The notes under the pieces were generated by a model. That model worked only from the letters and a program-made list of their open reading frames with translations, made no database searches and had not been told where the DNA came from. A stretch of DNA of 64,000 nucleotides, from positions 42,163,950 to 42,227,949 of the forward strand of contig CM019217.1 in NCBI GenBank assembly GCA_009741485.1. The letters are read 5' to 3'. Positions 37,856 to 52,700 of this stretch are shown piece by piece. The position numbers and the translations under genes are program-made. The stretch is from Malurus cyaneus samueli (Eukaryota; Chordata; Aves; Passeriformes; Maluridae). Position 1 is the first letter of the stretch, and each line of letters opens with the position of its first letter.

Positions 37856-40800
37856 CCTCTGCATTCCCTTGGCTGACTTAAGACTTCAGAGACAACTAAA
37901 ACGTAATTATGTTCAGAGGTAGCTTTTTTTTTCAGTTATATTCCTCCTTTCCACTGTTTTGCAGAATATTCACTACTTTGAGGCTCAAAATCTACTCTAA
38001 AAGTTGTCTTGTAACATAGTTAATAGTTTTGGTAACAGCTTACATTTAGTTTACTCCTGTCCCTGCTTTGGTCAAATCCTTAACATAAAAGCAGTTCTAA
38101 ACTTGCTAATTGCTATAAAGCATGCTAGTATATCTACTAGCAGTTTATTGTGTGTGCTGTTCTAAGTATGTGTATTTCCTTATGAACAGTGTGTAATCCC
38201 TGAGCTTCCCCACACACAGTACTCTGGACTGGATAGATGTAAAAGATGCAGTAATATATTGTGGAGTTATTCACAAAGGTACACAAAAAGGCTTGAACTT
38301 GTGTGAGGAATTCCTCTGAAGCTGAGAAGTGATTTGATCTAGTTAGAATGAAAAAAAATACATGATGCACATTTGCAAGATGAAGACATTGTCATTCATT
38401 CTAAGCCTGGAAAAGGGAAACATGTTGATGACTTAATTTTCAGATTTTTGGTTATGTCAATTAAATGTGAAATAAAGCTCAGAAATTGTGTTCATGTTTG
38501 CTATGGTGGCTGTGCCCATCCAGCTATAAAAATAATTTACTTCATCTGAATTACTTCTTATCTGAAAAAAAAACCCAAAACAACCCTACTAATAATGGTT
38601 GAAGTGTAATAAAGTTTATTTATATAAAATAGTATTTGAAAGATAAAAACTAGTCGTATTTTTATATTTTGAGTTTAGTTTTATTGCTCTCTTATACTCA
38701 GTAAGGTAAGGAATCCAATCTGTATGCTGAACAACAGGATCTCTACTCCATTTACAGTGAAATGCTGATGGACAGGTCTGTGCTCGTCATAAAAATTTGA
38801 TAAAAACTGTAACAACCTCCCATGTTTCTGCCTTTATGGCAAGGGAGAAATGTTCTTTTTTACAGTTTGCAGAATAGTTGAACAACGTTGAATGCACTAA
38901 AGCATAAGGAAGTGGTAAATGTTGAGAGGTAAAGACAGAAATGTCCAAGAAGTCTGTGATGAAAGCCAATAATAGAAAAAAACACGATGCTGTGACAACA
39001 CTGCATGGAAACTGTTTTTCTCTATTTTTTATTTTTATTTTTATTAGGAGAGGAATGAGCAAAAGAGCTCCAGCATAGTAGCTCTTCTTTGATGATTACC
39101 TAATGGGGTTATTTTTTTTTTTTCTTTTACACACGCATCCTGTTGTGCAAAGGAGCTTATTTTATACTGCTAGATTGGTAACACCTGATTTTTCTATCAT
39201 GTAAAGGTATTTAAAAGGGCAGTTTGGAAGATTTCTCATTGTACCAGGGCATGAAGCTGTGAACAGCAAAGACTTTGATCAGTTCATCTGCACTCAATAT
39301 ACTGGCTTTGTTTTCAGTCCTAAGCATTACTGACAGTAATGCTTGAAGCTGTTCTTCAATAAACAGGTGTTGGTGTATGCTGGTGGTTTGAGCAGGTATC
39401 TCTTTATTGTCATTCAGATAAATTCCTGTAGGCAAGGTTCTAATGCTTCATTCCCTCTGTGTCCTGAGGCTGGCTTGTAACAAGGCAGAGTATTGGCAAG
39501 TCCTTGGCTTTGTATTTATGTCATTAGCCTGGAATCATCAAAGTGAGTGGAAGTTTACTTTCTCAGAGAAAGACATGAATACTGTGCCATTTTCTCTCTC
39601 ACTTTATGTTAATCAGATCAGGGTTCACATCCAGGGAGTGAAGAGAGAAACATTCTTTCAGCTGTGATAGCGTTTTTCTGAATGCTGAAACATTCTTCAG
39701 TGTCATGTAAGCATTTATATGTCTGATGAACTACTGATAAAATAACAGATTCTTTGGCTTTTTATCAATATTAGATTCATAACATAAGCAATCTCTGGTT
39801 CTTTGTGTTTTCTTCTGGTGCACCAAAATTAAAATATCAGACTTTTCAAATTGCTTATCTTTCATGTGGCCTGTTAAGTGTGGTTTTAAGGGATGGCTTT
39901 GTACCAATAACTGTCGTTACTTTAAACAAGAGGAAATGGCAATACTTCTAAAAATCAAGACTGAAGTATTTAAAAAGTAGAACCTAATGGCAATTGGAAA
40001 ACCATAGGTCTCTCTGAAAATTATTGATTATTGTTATCAATATACTTACTTTTCTGGCACATGTTGATAGTATCACTAGGATCTTGATCCTTAAATCCAG
40101 AGGAGAGAATGTAACAAACTGTTTGGTGCCACCTTGGTGCCAAGATAAATTCAGTGCAACCATTTAATTTTTTTTTGTTATTCCTGGCACTTTTTTAAAG
40201 AATGATTTTATAATGCCTGAAATGTTTCTGAGAAGTTAAGCTGCATCCAAGGCTTCCCTCCTTTCCTTCTGCTTGATGTTGTGTGTGTGTTTGGTTTGGA
40301 ATCTTTTTTTAAAATAAACTGAGCCCTAAGGAAAAAGTGTGTGATCCAGGCAGTGGGTAAAGTGTTGATTTTTGAGTAGAAAGGTCAGCATCTTGCACCT
40401 GCTGAAAAGATTTTGATCAGAAATCGTTATTTATATATGGATGTGTATTTCTGTATGGATGGGGAAAACAGGAAGAAGCAGAGCTTTGGTGATTTCTCTG
40501 CCTGTGAAGAGTCCTGGAGCCTCTGGAATCACCTTTTGCAGAAATAACTGTTATGATGGTCACCATCAAGCTCTGAGTGCTCAGCCAGTGTCAGCTTTCT
40601 GTCACAGCTAGAGAAGAGCTGGAGGGAATGATCTTGCATCCAACTGGAGTAGTGAACAGTAGGGAAACTCCATAAGAAAGATGGTTTAAAAAACAAAAGG
40701 CATCCAATCAAATGCTATATTCGGTAAAAAAAATTTCTTTAGATCTTTTTCATGAAAGATATTGCTTTTAGCCAGGTAATGTGAATAAATGCCTTCTCCA

Positions 40801-42817
40801 CAGTAGAGGAAGACTTGCTGCTAAGGTTCTGTCTTCTGCAGTTCTGTAATTTCTGTGTTTAAACAGCAGTGACAGTAGGAAGGCAAAAAGTAATAATATT
40901 ATACAGATTTGAAAAATGTCTTTCAGCAAACAAGATCTAACTCATAGAAACTACGTTCGTTCTCTGACAATTACATTTGTGTTTTATTTTTAAGGTGGGT
41001 ATCCTTGTTCTTAAAATTCTTCCTGCTCTGGAATTTCCTTCCTCTCCACAACTGAAGCCTTCTGTATGTAATTCCGCTTTTCTGAATTTTATTTTTTTAT
41101 GCTGTCTGGTACATTGCTTCAAGGAATAATATTTTCCCTACTTTTTAAAACCTCTATCTACAAATACCAGTTCAAATAAGCAATATTGCATTCAAAGAGA
41201 TTGTGTCCAGAAAATAAATAGCTTCAGATAGCTCACTGTCTTTTTCTAAGCTGAAAAGAAATCTTTTTATGTTATTAATTTATGAGGTTAGGTATAATTC
41301 TGTTTTCGTAGCTTTCTCACAATTTGCTTTCAAATTTCACCATCTTACTCTGTCTGCAGAGGATTGTCTAATGATGAAGGTGCCATCCCCAGCAATTGTA
41401 TTTATATGCATTGTAAATATACACTTTTGAAATTTCCCAACATTTAGGCTTAAGGTAGTGTCAAAAACTTTCTTGAAGCAGCTGCAGAAGCCTTCCAGGA
41501 TCATGAAGACCTTTTTATTACTGCCTTGGTGCAAAAATATTGCCAGGAACTTCATTTAATTACAGTCTCTCAGTGTAACACTTCAGTTATATTTCTTACT
41601 ATCATGGCATCATTCATGTAGTAATAAAGCATGAGGAATTGAAAACACAAGGTTGAGGTTCTGCTCTTGTGCCTTAGTTGAAATTAGGTTTAGATACCAC
41701 TTGAGTAGGCTTTCAAAGAAATAAAGAGTGTTAGATAAGAGAGTTTGAAGACAGTGTGGTAATCTTCCATCCGTATTGGTACTGAATGGGACACAAAGGT
41801 TCTTCCCTAATTGTTTGTGAGGGGTTTTGTTGCCTTTTTTAAATTTTTTTTTCCTTTCTCTCCCCCTCTTCCTGCTGGAGGGTTGAGATGGTGACTGAGA
41901 TTGCCTATCACTTGCTGCAGGATAACACACAGTTTGGACCAGATTCAAACTGGAGAATTGCTTTTGGGCCCCATGAATTCCTTTCTAAACACTTAATTTT
42001 CTTGCTCTACAATAATGCCTGCAATTGGAACAGCAACCTTTTATTAACTACTTTGAGGTTCTTATCTACCATTTGGATCTGTAAGAATGTAGTTGCTGTT
42101 CTGTTGCCCAGCTTTGGATGTGTTTTAGTATTTTTTGAGAAATTTACGTGGAAGTTGTGACTAAATATCCATTTGTTAAATTTAATTTTTATCTTGGTCA
42201 AACTGTGGGAACCAAGGCTTGAAAACAGAGCTAAAATCTCTGAGAAAGGGAAGGGAAACAGAACAGAGTTAAGGGCAAAAAAATTGCAAAGCTCACTCAG
42301 ACATGGCTTCCATTTACCAAGAAAAAATTAGTTAAGAATTTGCAATTAATCTTGTAAACATGGAAATTTCTAAAGAAGTAAAACTTAGTGTTAGGTAGCT
42401 TATAAATTAAAATCAGACTGAGGAGAATTCAAGGAAAAGTATTGTTGATTATACTCAAAAAGAAGTGCTTTGTATTTAAGATGAAACAATTTTATTAAAG
42501 GTAGGCAAAGCAAGGTAATTAAAGATATGTAATAATATGTAAATTTTGAATATCATCAAGTTGTAATGAGTCCAAAAGGAAGAGATAAGGTTAAGCATAA
42601 TGCTGTGATCTCAAGACTGTGGATTAAAAGAAAGCACTAGTAATGGAACCTGTGTGCCAAGGCAACTCCCTGAGAAAGTTCTAGAAGGTAATAGCAGCCA
42701 TTCCAGGCCAAATTAAAGGTCTAGTTGGCTCTAGTTGTGTTTGACTATACCCAGCAAGGAATGTAATGATGATTTCCTGGACCGTTCTCCTGCTTTCTAC
42801 TGTTGTAAGAGTCAGAA

Positions 42818-42822
<5 letters not shown>

Positions 42823-42854
<32 letters not shown>
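42823..42854. repeat. Poly-T tract (32 bases)
   Basis: An uninterrupted 32-base T run in intron 1. It is preceded by AGAC and followed by AAGG, with no recognisable retroposon on either side. Confidence 0.9.
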
Positions 42855-42857
<3 letters not shown>

Positions 42858-43761
42858 GTTGCAGGCAGAATTGTGTTGTATGACAAAGAATTCATTGACA
42901 TCTTGTGAATTTTGCTATTTACAGTTCCTAGTGAGAAAGTTTAACCACATAACTGAGAAGTAGCTTATTTTGGTTGATTCATGCATATTGCTGGATCATA
43001 CTATTCAGTATCACCTGGCTTTGCTTTTGCCTATGATTTTTAGATTTGATCAGCTTTGTGAATCCTCAGCTACACGGCTGCTAGCAGCTAGTAGCTACTC
43101 CAAGCTTTGGATCTGCCACACTGTTCTGTTGTTTGTATGTATGTGTTTGTAGTAAATATGGACATGTGTATGTGTCTGGCATAGCAGATATGGGCAAAAA
43201 TGCACATAAAGTGTGTGTCTTCTGGTATTTCAAGAATCAAAAAATACTGACAAATAGTATTCAAGATGTGGGTACTCCCTGGGTTTACACAATAGTAATG
43301 TTTTCTCTAGCTCTTTTTGCTTTTACCTCGGGTTCTTAACATTCAGGTTCTCCTCTCAGCAGTGTAGTCCTGTCCCAGCAGGGCAGACAGCAGCTCTGCA
43401 CATGGGAAACATGCTCAGAAATTGCTCTGTGTTCTGCTCAGATCTGGTAGTGATAGAAGATGTGATAGTGACAAAGCCATACATTTCACAGGATCAGGAC
43501 ATTGCAATGTTCCACTTCAAGTATGTAACTGTTAAATGGGTAAAAGATGCTTTAGATCAGGTGGTGACTGTAAAAATTGGAAAGTAAACTTTCTCAAGTG
43601 TTCTTTCCTTAGTCTTAGGTTGTGGTGTCAAGTGGTGTTCTGTTTGTTTTGGCCTTGGTTTTCTTCCTGTAGACATTTTCATTTCTAAACCTTCATGACC
43701 AGAATCTATTCCCCCATTATGCCTCTGACGAAGAACACCAGAAATTTAGGGTTTTTTTTAA

Positions 43762-43788
43762 TTTTGTTTCTTTGTTTGTTTGTTTGTT
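43762..43788. repeat. TTTG tetranucleotide microsatellite
   Basis: About five to six TTTG units with one TTTC interruption, in a T-rich context. Confidence 0.8.
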
Positions 43789-46700
43789 CAAATTTTATTT
43801 GTTTACTATTGTTTCACTCATGAGGTAACTCCCACCTTTGTTTTCCTTGTGTGTGATAGTGATTGATTTTCACTCCCCACTCTTATTTAAACAAAATATT
43901 TTCTGGGGTCTCTTAAATGAAGAGAAACATATTTCAGAACAACAGATGCTTTACCTAACTACCTTTCAAGTTTCTCTTGAGTCAGCATTTGGATGCCTTT
44001 CTGGATCTGGGAATGTGTTTTTTTTTTCTGCAACCAAAATAAAAAAAAATATTTGTTCTTAGTAAAGTAAATTATTGAGAGAACCTTTGTACCTCTGATT
44101 TCTTCTTTGCTCTGAAGTTCTGATTCTTATGCATGCCATAAATTACACCTGCCTAGCTGATAATGCTCACTAACCTCATCAGGTAGAGATGACAAAATAA
44201 GAACTAGGTAGTAGCAGGTATTTATTTTCTAGTAGTATTTTTAAATTCTGCAACTCTAGAAAATGTTTATGAGGAGGCACCATCATGTTTAAATTGTCAA
44301 ATTGGAAGTCACATTTGAATTTACCCTGGGAAGTTGTTTGAAATTTATTTTGAGATAATTTAGAGGAATAATTTTCAGTATTGCCTTTTATGTTTAGAGA
44401 TCGCCTAGCAATTGAACTACTGTTTGTATTTTGGTTTGTTGGTTTTTTTTTTGTTTCTCTAATGGGTTTTGGGAGAATGAATGAATTCTGTGGTCATGAA
44501 CAGCTTCACTGCTGAAATTTGGATGACCCTATTAAGTCAAGGCTGTAGGGAAAAAAGCCTGGCTCTTTGTAGGCAGTGCTAACAGCAGAGACTGGTGTTC
44601 CTGAGGATGGTGGCAGTGCCACGCTGCTCACCAGGGGTTCCTGTCTGCTGGAAACCCTTCCCGAGGGAAAAGGTGCTTGCTGTGGGATGTATTTCCTGGT
44701 TGCTGCTGGTTCCAGCACTGAGCCTTTCCCCCAGGTCTCCTGTCGCTGCCTTGGGGAGGCTGTGGAGGTATTGAGGGAGCAATGAACAGAAATGGATGGT
44801 TGGTGCACAAACTGAAAAACGCAGTTCATATTTGGGCAGTATTGTCTGGCCATATTCACTGCAGGAATCAGACACTTATGAGAATAGAGGCTGAAGGGGT
44901 ACCATGCCAGACAAAATGTAATAGAAATCTCAGATCAAGTTGCCAGTACTTCCTTTTCTGGCTCCCTTTCAGCTGTGCCTGTGAGCGCAAAGGAATGGCA
45001 TGTATTTATACGTTTGTAAATAAGATCCCACACATTTTCCGCTTGAGAACATGCACTCGGGCCTTTTATGGTCAGGAAGGGGTGTTTCCCTCTGTCTGCG
45101 AGCTGCCTAGAGAGCTACACATTTCCAAGTATGCAGTTCAGAAACTTACAGCTAATGCTTTGTAAACTTCGGTTTAAATAAAGAAATTTGGGGGATTAAA
45201 GGCAAAAGAAGTAATTTTTTTCTTTTTCCAGTAAAATATTTTATGATAAACAAATAGGTTCTGAAGTTTTTGCTAACCTAAATTGCCTCATTGAGGTTTA
45301 CTTGTAAAAAGAGCTTAGATCAAGTTCACATGACTGTATGTCTTTTCACAATGTCTTTATCAAGAGAGAGTCAGTTGATAATGACTTTTTAAAACATCTA
45401 AAACTCTTTCTGGATACTCAGTGTCAGTTGATCATAATGAATCAATAGTCTCTAGCAATATTTTTCTTAGGAAAAAATCTCACAAACCAACAAAAACTCA
45501 CCTAGATGAAATGGAAATATTTCAAAAATCGTAGTTTCTTGCAGGCCTATTTCACCTATCAAAGAATTTTTTATTCAGTTTGAGTGATCTCCAGCACTGT
45601 AAGATGAATGCAGAACACTTAAATGTCACTGCCAAAAGGCATCATTGTATCGAGGAGGCACAAATAAAATAATTAACTTATGTAGCAATTTAGCTGCAGA
45701 GAACATAATAAGTGTGTTCTTTCTTTCATGTGAAATGGTGAACTGTTTTAGGGAAATTGTGCAGTACAAAATGTGTTTAGGTGGGGTTTAATTTTCCATT
45801 GACTGTTTTGGAAACTGCAAATAGTCTGAATCTGGACAGTTGGAAATGCTTGAAATGTGGTACAAGAGCTAAAGTTTTTTTTAGCTATTGAAACTGGTTT
45901 TAGTTCTTCTGCCATGATGCACACAGTTCTCCACTCTAGCTTTTATACTAAAAAGTTTTAAACAGCTTTTCTTAGAAGTGCTTACTTGCAGTCTTCAGAT
46001 TAAGCAGAAAAACCCCCTTTAATACTTTCTGGAAAAGTGCCTACAGGAAGAAGAATAATATCACTTGATGAATACTAAATTTTGAAATTTCTGCTTAATT
46101 TTCCAAAGATGCATTGCACCACACTCATCTTTCTGCAGTGAAATGTGAGAGGTACCATTGAAGTATTGTTTGAGTTCAGGACTGTTTAATTAGGTCAAAA
46201 TAAAATGACTCACTGAACATTGTAGTAATAGTATGTGTCATATGTGATGGTAATATATTTAGTATTATAGTGCTTCTAGGTGTTTTAAATATTCCATTTC
46301 AATTCAAGCTAGTCTTTGGGAAGCCTGGGTTTTTTTCTTCTCCAAAAATATTAATTGTATGTAATATAATTACCAGCTCCCTTTCACTTAGGCTGCCTTT
46401 GGCCATACCATTCTGCAAAGGCAGAATTATTGCAGTTAAGTTCACGGGTGTCTAAATTTGTAGTCAATGGAGACATCCATAGAGGATTTGGCTTAAAAAT
46501 TTGTGAGGGGTATGTGTGTAAGTTCTCAGAATCAGTCCACAGAAGTAGGAATTCAGACAATTAAGATTACCTTGCAGATGCTTTCATAATGTCGGGAGCT
46601 GTAAGGTCATGTTCCTGCATTACCCAGTGTTATGTAATCTTTGAAAATATGTAGCCCTACCACAGAGGAACCAAGAAAGTAATTCATGTTCCAAAGAAGT

Positions 46701-49700
46701 AAAAATCAGTGGCATAGTGGAGTTTCTAGGGCACTTTTTCAACTTAAGTCTTTGTTACTTTGTGTAGGCCCAGAAGTCCCAGTGCTACTGGTTAATTAGT
46801 GGTATAATCCTGAACTTTGCTCAGCCAGAGGCAAGCAGAGCTATTACTTAAGTGGAAATAAGTGAGCAGGATTAAAACAGAGAAAATTGGGCCTCAAAGG
46901 GATCAAGTGTATTCTTAGAATTCAATTGTTGTCACTTAATGTGTGTAATTATCTCTCGATTCACAGGGCACGCCATGTGCAATTAGCTGGAGTTACAAAT
47001 AACTAATCTGCAAATTTTTGAGTTAAAGCTGCCTTTTGATGTTAGACTAAACTTTGTCTTCTATTAAGTCTCACTCTAGAAACCAGGACACCATTTTGTT
47101 ATTTTCCTTTCTTTAGTTTTTGTTTCTCCTGCCTCCTTATATCAGTTTAATTACCTTTTGTGCTGCTTTCCCATTTCTTTTCCCATTGCCTATGATTGTC
47201 ACTGGTAGCATGATATGGGTTATTTTCTTTTCTTTGTGATTTTGTAGTTGATGTTGGTTAATGATGTCTGCTACTGAAGGCAGGGGAATGACCTAGATGA
47301 CTTCTCAAAGCTCTTACTGATCTCTCTTTCCTGAGATTACAAATTAAACTTGTTCCTCAGTTAGCCATACACAGTATCATGGAGCTGATTCATGTTTTAG
47401 GTGCCAATCACAGGCATGGCTCACTAGACAGGAGCTGATTCTCTCATGTTGGATATAACGGGAATACTTTGATCCTGATCAGGAATCTCTTCAGGGGACT
47501 CTGTGCTGAAAGCTCAGTTTGGGGTCAAAGTGTGGAGTACCTTGTAGATTCAGATCTATTTCTTCTGCCCCAGTGACTAGTGATAGTTAAACTGTAAAAG
47601 TACGATAAAAGTTGTTTTGGTAACAACCTGTGCATTATAACTGCATACTCAAATATGGCTAAAAAATAGTAATTTGAACCTGACTACCTGTGTGAAGTAT
47701 CAGATTTCATATTAAACTGAGGAGCCCCATTGTTTTTGCATCTTATCTGTGCTTTTAAAACCATCTCTGTGCATATAACATCAGTTTTTTGCTCTCAACT
47801 TCAGAAAAATTTGTTACTTAAATGCTACCTCTTGCTTTGAATGATGATGAAGCAGAAGGCATCCTCTGTTACCACTGAAGCTGACAATATCGTATGTAGG
47901 GAATAAAGGAACAAAACCCTGCAGTTGTGGAACCACCAATGTAAAGTTCCAAAGGAAAAAACTTTCTGTGATCCAAAGCCTTGTTAAAAATTCTGGTGGC
48001 TCTTTCCAGACTAATCTAACAGGAAGGCTCTATTTGTAAGCCTGGGATATTTGTGGCAGCTGTGGTTGTGATGGCACCAAAGGGTTAAAGTTCAGTCTTT
48101 ATTTTCAGATCTCTTCACCTTTAAAGCAGCAAGTCATTAGTTTTTATCTTCCATGGTTGTTGGTTTTATTTCTGAAATTAGGAGAGGAGTAATTCCTAGC
48201 TGTCAGAGCCCTGAAATTGTTTGTGCCGTCAAAAAAGCTTAATGCAATTTTTGTGATGGCCATGTATGGGGTGTTATTGTTCTTCCCAAGAAGAATGTGA
48301 TCTGCTTTTAAGTACAGCTTCAGGATAGTCTTAACAGTCTTTTTATTGTCATTGTGGTTAGTTATCAGAAGTCTTGTATTTGAGTGAGGAGAAGGTAATC
48401 CAAAACCTTCCTTAATAAGAGGAAATATTTGCCATTTCACCTCCAATACAAAGGAATTCATGTTTGCTGAAAAGCTGGGTCTTTCTAAAGGTCAGAACCA
48501 TGGAGCTGTTGCATCCTTTGCTTTCACAACTCCTTTCAGTTTTGTCAGTTTAGGGTCAACCTCTTATGCATTCCCACCAGATAGTGACTGGTTTGGGTTT
48601 TTGTGGTGTGGGTGGGCTTTTTCATACTGTGTGTGGGGTTTTTAATGGGATGAAGAAAAATGGTATGAAAATAGGATTTTAAGGCTTTTGGACAGGAGAA
48701 TTGAAGTACTGTTTTTAAACTGATGAGGTAGGAATGTGACACTGAGTTTGGTATTACTAAGTTAGACTCAGCTAAAGTTGATTTTATTGCCAATTTTATG
48801 TTTGTAATAGTATCCTCAGTTACTGCTCAAGTTCAGGGCTAAGGTTATTAATTTATTAAAATTGTACTGAAACAGAAGAATATTTTGGAGCTGACATAAT
48901 TCAAAGTTGAAGTAATTTATGGAGGCATTTTCTTTGTCTTCTTTTGTTAAAGTGCATGCAGTTCACAGAATAGGCATAAAGAAAGGTGAGGTTTTGTTGT
49001 ATTTTAAGGCATTTGACCTTGGCTGGAAAGTTTACTTCAATCTCAAGGTCTTCCAGGGTTTTCATCCTGCAATTCTGGCCTAGGTAGTTGTTGCCATTTC
49101 TGCCACTATCTTTCCTAATGAGATAGGAGAGCAGAAAAGAGGTAAGATCTCTTAATATCTTATTGTTAGTTGTTGCTGACTACCCAGAAAGCTTGACTGC
49201 TGTGTGTAACCGGAAATATTCTGCTCCTGGCCAGCTGAGGTGATGCTTTGTCATCATGTAAACTGTCTCCAAATGCAGATGAAGTTTTTTTGCTGAACCT
49301 AAAAGCTGATGGTTTTTAATTGGGTATTACTCTGTGCTTTATTCACGTTTGCATACACACACTCTCAGAAAACCACAGTGGCAGTGCCTCCTGCTTGCAG
49401 TAAAGAAATCTGCTGTTCTTTCCTCAAGCTTGGCCCATAATGGGACAGACATGGAAATTGTCCTTTTTCAGAGGGGTTTCAAACCTTGTGTCTGATATTC
49501 TTTGAGAAAAGCTGCAGTATGGTATCTCAGGAGCTCTCCGGGACATATGAATTAATCAATTTGAACACATCTGTGACTGAGTAGAATTAAAATACTTTAT
49601 ATTTAGTCTTGATATTTAAATACATTAGGATCTTCAGGAGGGGGTTTTGACTTGCAGATCTGAGTAGATCAGCTTTGAGTGAAGCACTGAGGTCTTTGAA

Positions 49701-52700
49701 AGCAAAACCCCAAAAAGCACATCTCCCTCCGCCATGGTGTTTTATTTTCCTGAGTCTGCTTTAAATCTTTTCATGATACACATACTGATTTGAACTGGGA
49801 TGTGTGTGTGGTTTGTTGTTCCTTAAATAAATTTTTTTTTTCCAGAAGCCTAATACAGGTTTTTAGATTTGTTTGGAAACCAAACCAAGTGCCAAACATT
49901 TAGGTATCACAGTGCCCATTTTTTCTTGTAACTTTCATATTTTCATTCTTTGAGTATATGATTTTTGTATGGTTCTTATAAAAATTGATACTGTCTTTTT
50001 TAAAAAAAAAAAAAAGAACAAGCAAAAAAACAAAACAGTGGAACACCCTGCCATCCCAAAAAACAAAGCACATGCATTTGTCTGGCAATATTTGTGGTAA
50101 AAGGAAAGTTTACACTTTTAATTTAGATTGTTCTATAAATTAATACTTGAAGGAACAGTCTGTAGTGAGGAAAAAAAACACTGATCTGTGAAACATGGCT
50201 TTAACATGTCAGTTTTCAAGAAGCTTATGAAAATGAAGTTAGGTTTATAGGTTTATAGTAATTAAAATACTCTTTGATCATTCATATTTCAATATCAGTA
50301 GATGGAAGTATTTCTATTGGTGAGATGCATTTGTTATCATCTTAATCCATTTACTAAATACAAAGTTAAGAAAATATCTGTCTTCTATTCAGAGATCATC
50401 AGTCACCTCAGCTTCTAGACCTCATTTTACCATTATTTTCTTCCCCCAGCCTCTTTTTTTTTTTGATCTTGTTTGCATAAAGTCTACAGTGAGGTGTAAC
50501 TTGAGGCCCATTGACTGTGAGATTTTCAGAAATCTGTTTTGCAGCTGACCCTTTGTGCTTTATTAAGAGCAAGGCTAAAACACAAAACTTAGAGAATTTT
50601 GCCTGTGCAACAGGTAATAAATATAATTACTACTTAATGAAGTATTTACTATCTTCAGAAACTCTGGTATTTGTTTCAAGAGCTCATCAAATTTGCAAGA
50701 GAATTTGATGCAGCTTTGGTTTCCAGAAAAAAGAGAGCAAAACAAATCTCTGAAATAGAGTATTTATCACAGTTACTGTGAGACTATGAAATAATAATTC
50801 TGCACTTACTAGGATGTATTGATACCTTTTTTCAGAGGTACTGCAAATTTGAATGTAAAGTAATGAAGTCCTCTTTAGTGATCTAATGGACAAAAAGCAA
50901 CAAATGTAGTCTTATTTTTCTGTTGTATGAACATATTTGTGTCACTTCATATTACAATTTTAATGTGAATAAACAGTATTGCACCTTATCAACTTCAATA
51001 TTCATAGCAGTTGGTGGACAGACCTATAAAAAGGATATTCTGAAAGCTGTGACTTGGTGACTTTTCTGGTGGCCTGTTTTCACTCTGGAAAAAAAAACAT
51101 TCTTGGCCGTATCTAAGTGGGAGGAAAGTCAACCCAGGCAGTTCTGAATTGTGGCTTTTGAGATTCTAATTTTGTAGTTAATGTGGTGTTAGAAATGCAC
51201 CCTGTTCAACTGAACTCAGGATTGGGGTTGGCTTTGTAATGTTATCCCAACTTAAAACTGAAATTAGTTGCAAGGAATTTCGAAAGCTCAGTGCGTATAT
51301 CAATAAGAGAGTACCTCATAATGGTGTTGGGTATCTCCAATTTCTAGTTGCTGCTTTCATATTGTTGAGTTTCCTTTGATGTAAATATCACTGACTTCTC
51401 AGATATTTTACGTGGTCCTTTTCTTGCTCCTTTTTTTCAACATACAAGTTTGTACCAGTACCATTGTCTTGTTTGGTTTTTTTTGTAAGTAGAAAAGTGG
51501 ATGGTTACTATGGTGGCCCTATTAAGAAATGGAGCATGGATAAATATGTAGATCTTCAGTGACCACAAAATTCCAATTTCTTGACAAGTAGATGAAAGAA
51601 TTGGATTTTCATGTAATCAACTTGAGGAGGGCCATTATATCTGACTTCTCACAGAAGCAATCTCTTACATAAGCCCATTGTATCCTACCATAAAAGGAGA
51701 GCTCTTTTGCTTTAAATTGAGGAGGTTTAAAACCAGACAGATCAAGGAGGTGTAAAATTTGAAAGCTTTTTAATTTATCATCCAAGACATGCTGTCAGCA
51801 TTAAAATATTGCATTGACATGAGAGAAAATTGTGTGTTCTGCCCTGCATGTGAAGCAGTGGAGCACTGCTCCATTCAGCCTTTGCTCTCCTCTATAACAG
51901 AAGAGGAGTGAGACCCCATTGGGCACCCATATTTCGGCAGAACCAGCCTCTGATCTTTTGAGGACAGCTTTATACGAGTACTAGGATCATTCGAAGCCTA
52001 TGGAGTCTATCCCAGTGAAATGTCTGGCTAAGAGCTTAGAGCATCAGTTTTCACATTTCCCAGCTAAGCTGAGAAATTGTGATCATGTTCTAGATCTGTG
52101 AATCCAGAAGATATCTCGTCTGCTTGCGCTGTAAGGTCATGCCTACCTTACAAGGCCAGGCAGCAAGTGATGAAATAGTACAGAGCACCTCCATGTCTTA
52201 AAAGGTGTGATGTTTTGTATCAGATGAGTTTGTTTTTCTCTGTAGGAAGGTGAATACAACTTTACTGTTATGTTTGGTGCTTCTTGTTGAGATGATTATC
52301 GCCTTGTCTGAGTAGGTAGGCTTTGCAGTGTGGCTGAACCCCTGAAACTCTATCCCTTGCTTTGGTGAGAAACCACGGAATTAGTGGAGCTGATTACAAA
52401 TTGCTTTGCTTAGTTTTTGCACGTCCAAAATGAATCTTAAGACTGTGATCTTCCCTCCAGTGTCTGTTCCATCCCCTCTTCATTTTTCCTATTTTTCCTT
52501 CTCTCTTTTTTAATACTGTTTTTATTACCTAAATTCACACAGGTGGTCCTGTCAGGCTATAAAACTAGTTACTTGACCAATATAAAGAGACTGCCTGAAT
52601 AATGCTGTTTTTTGCATTTAAGATTGATCTTGCTTAGAAACCCTTACGTAGGATTTATGCAAGAGAGCAATAAATTATATGTAACTTGTAAAACATTCTG

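Noticed and set aside
44782..45165. 127-codon plus-strand frame as a nested intronic gene
   Set aside because: Although somewhat cysteine-rich, it has no recognisable spacing or domain, no promoter and no poly(A) context. It is consistent with chance in 38 kb.
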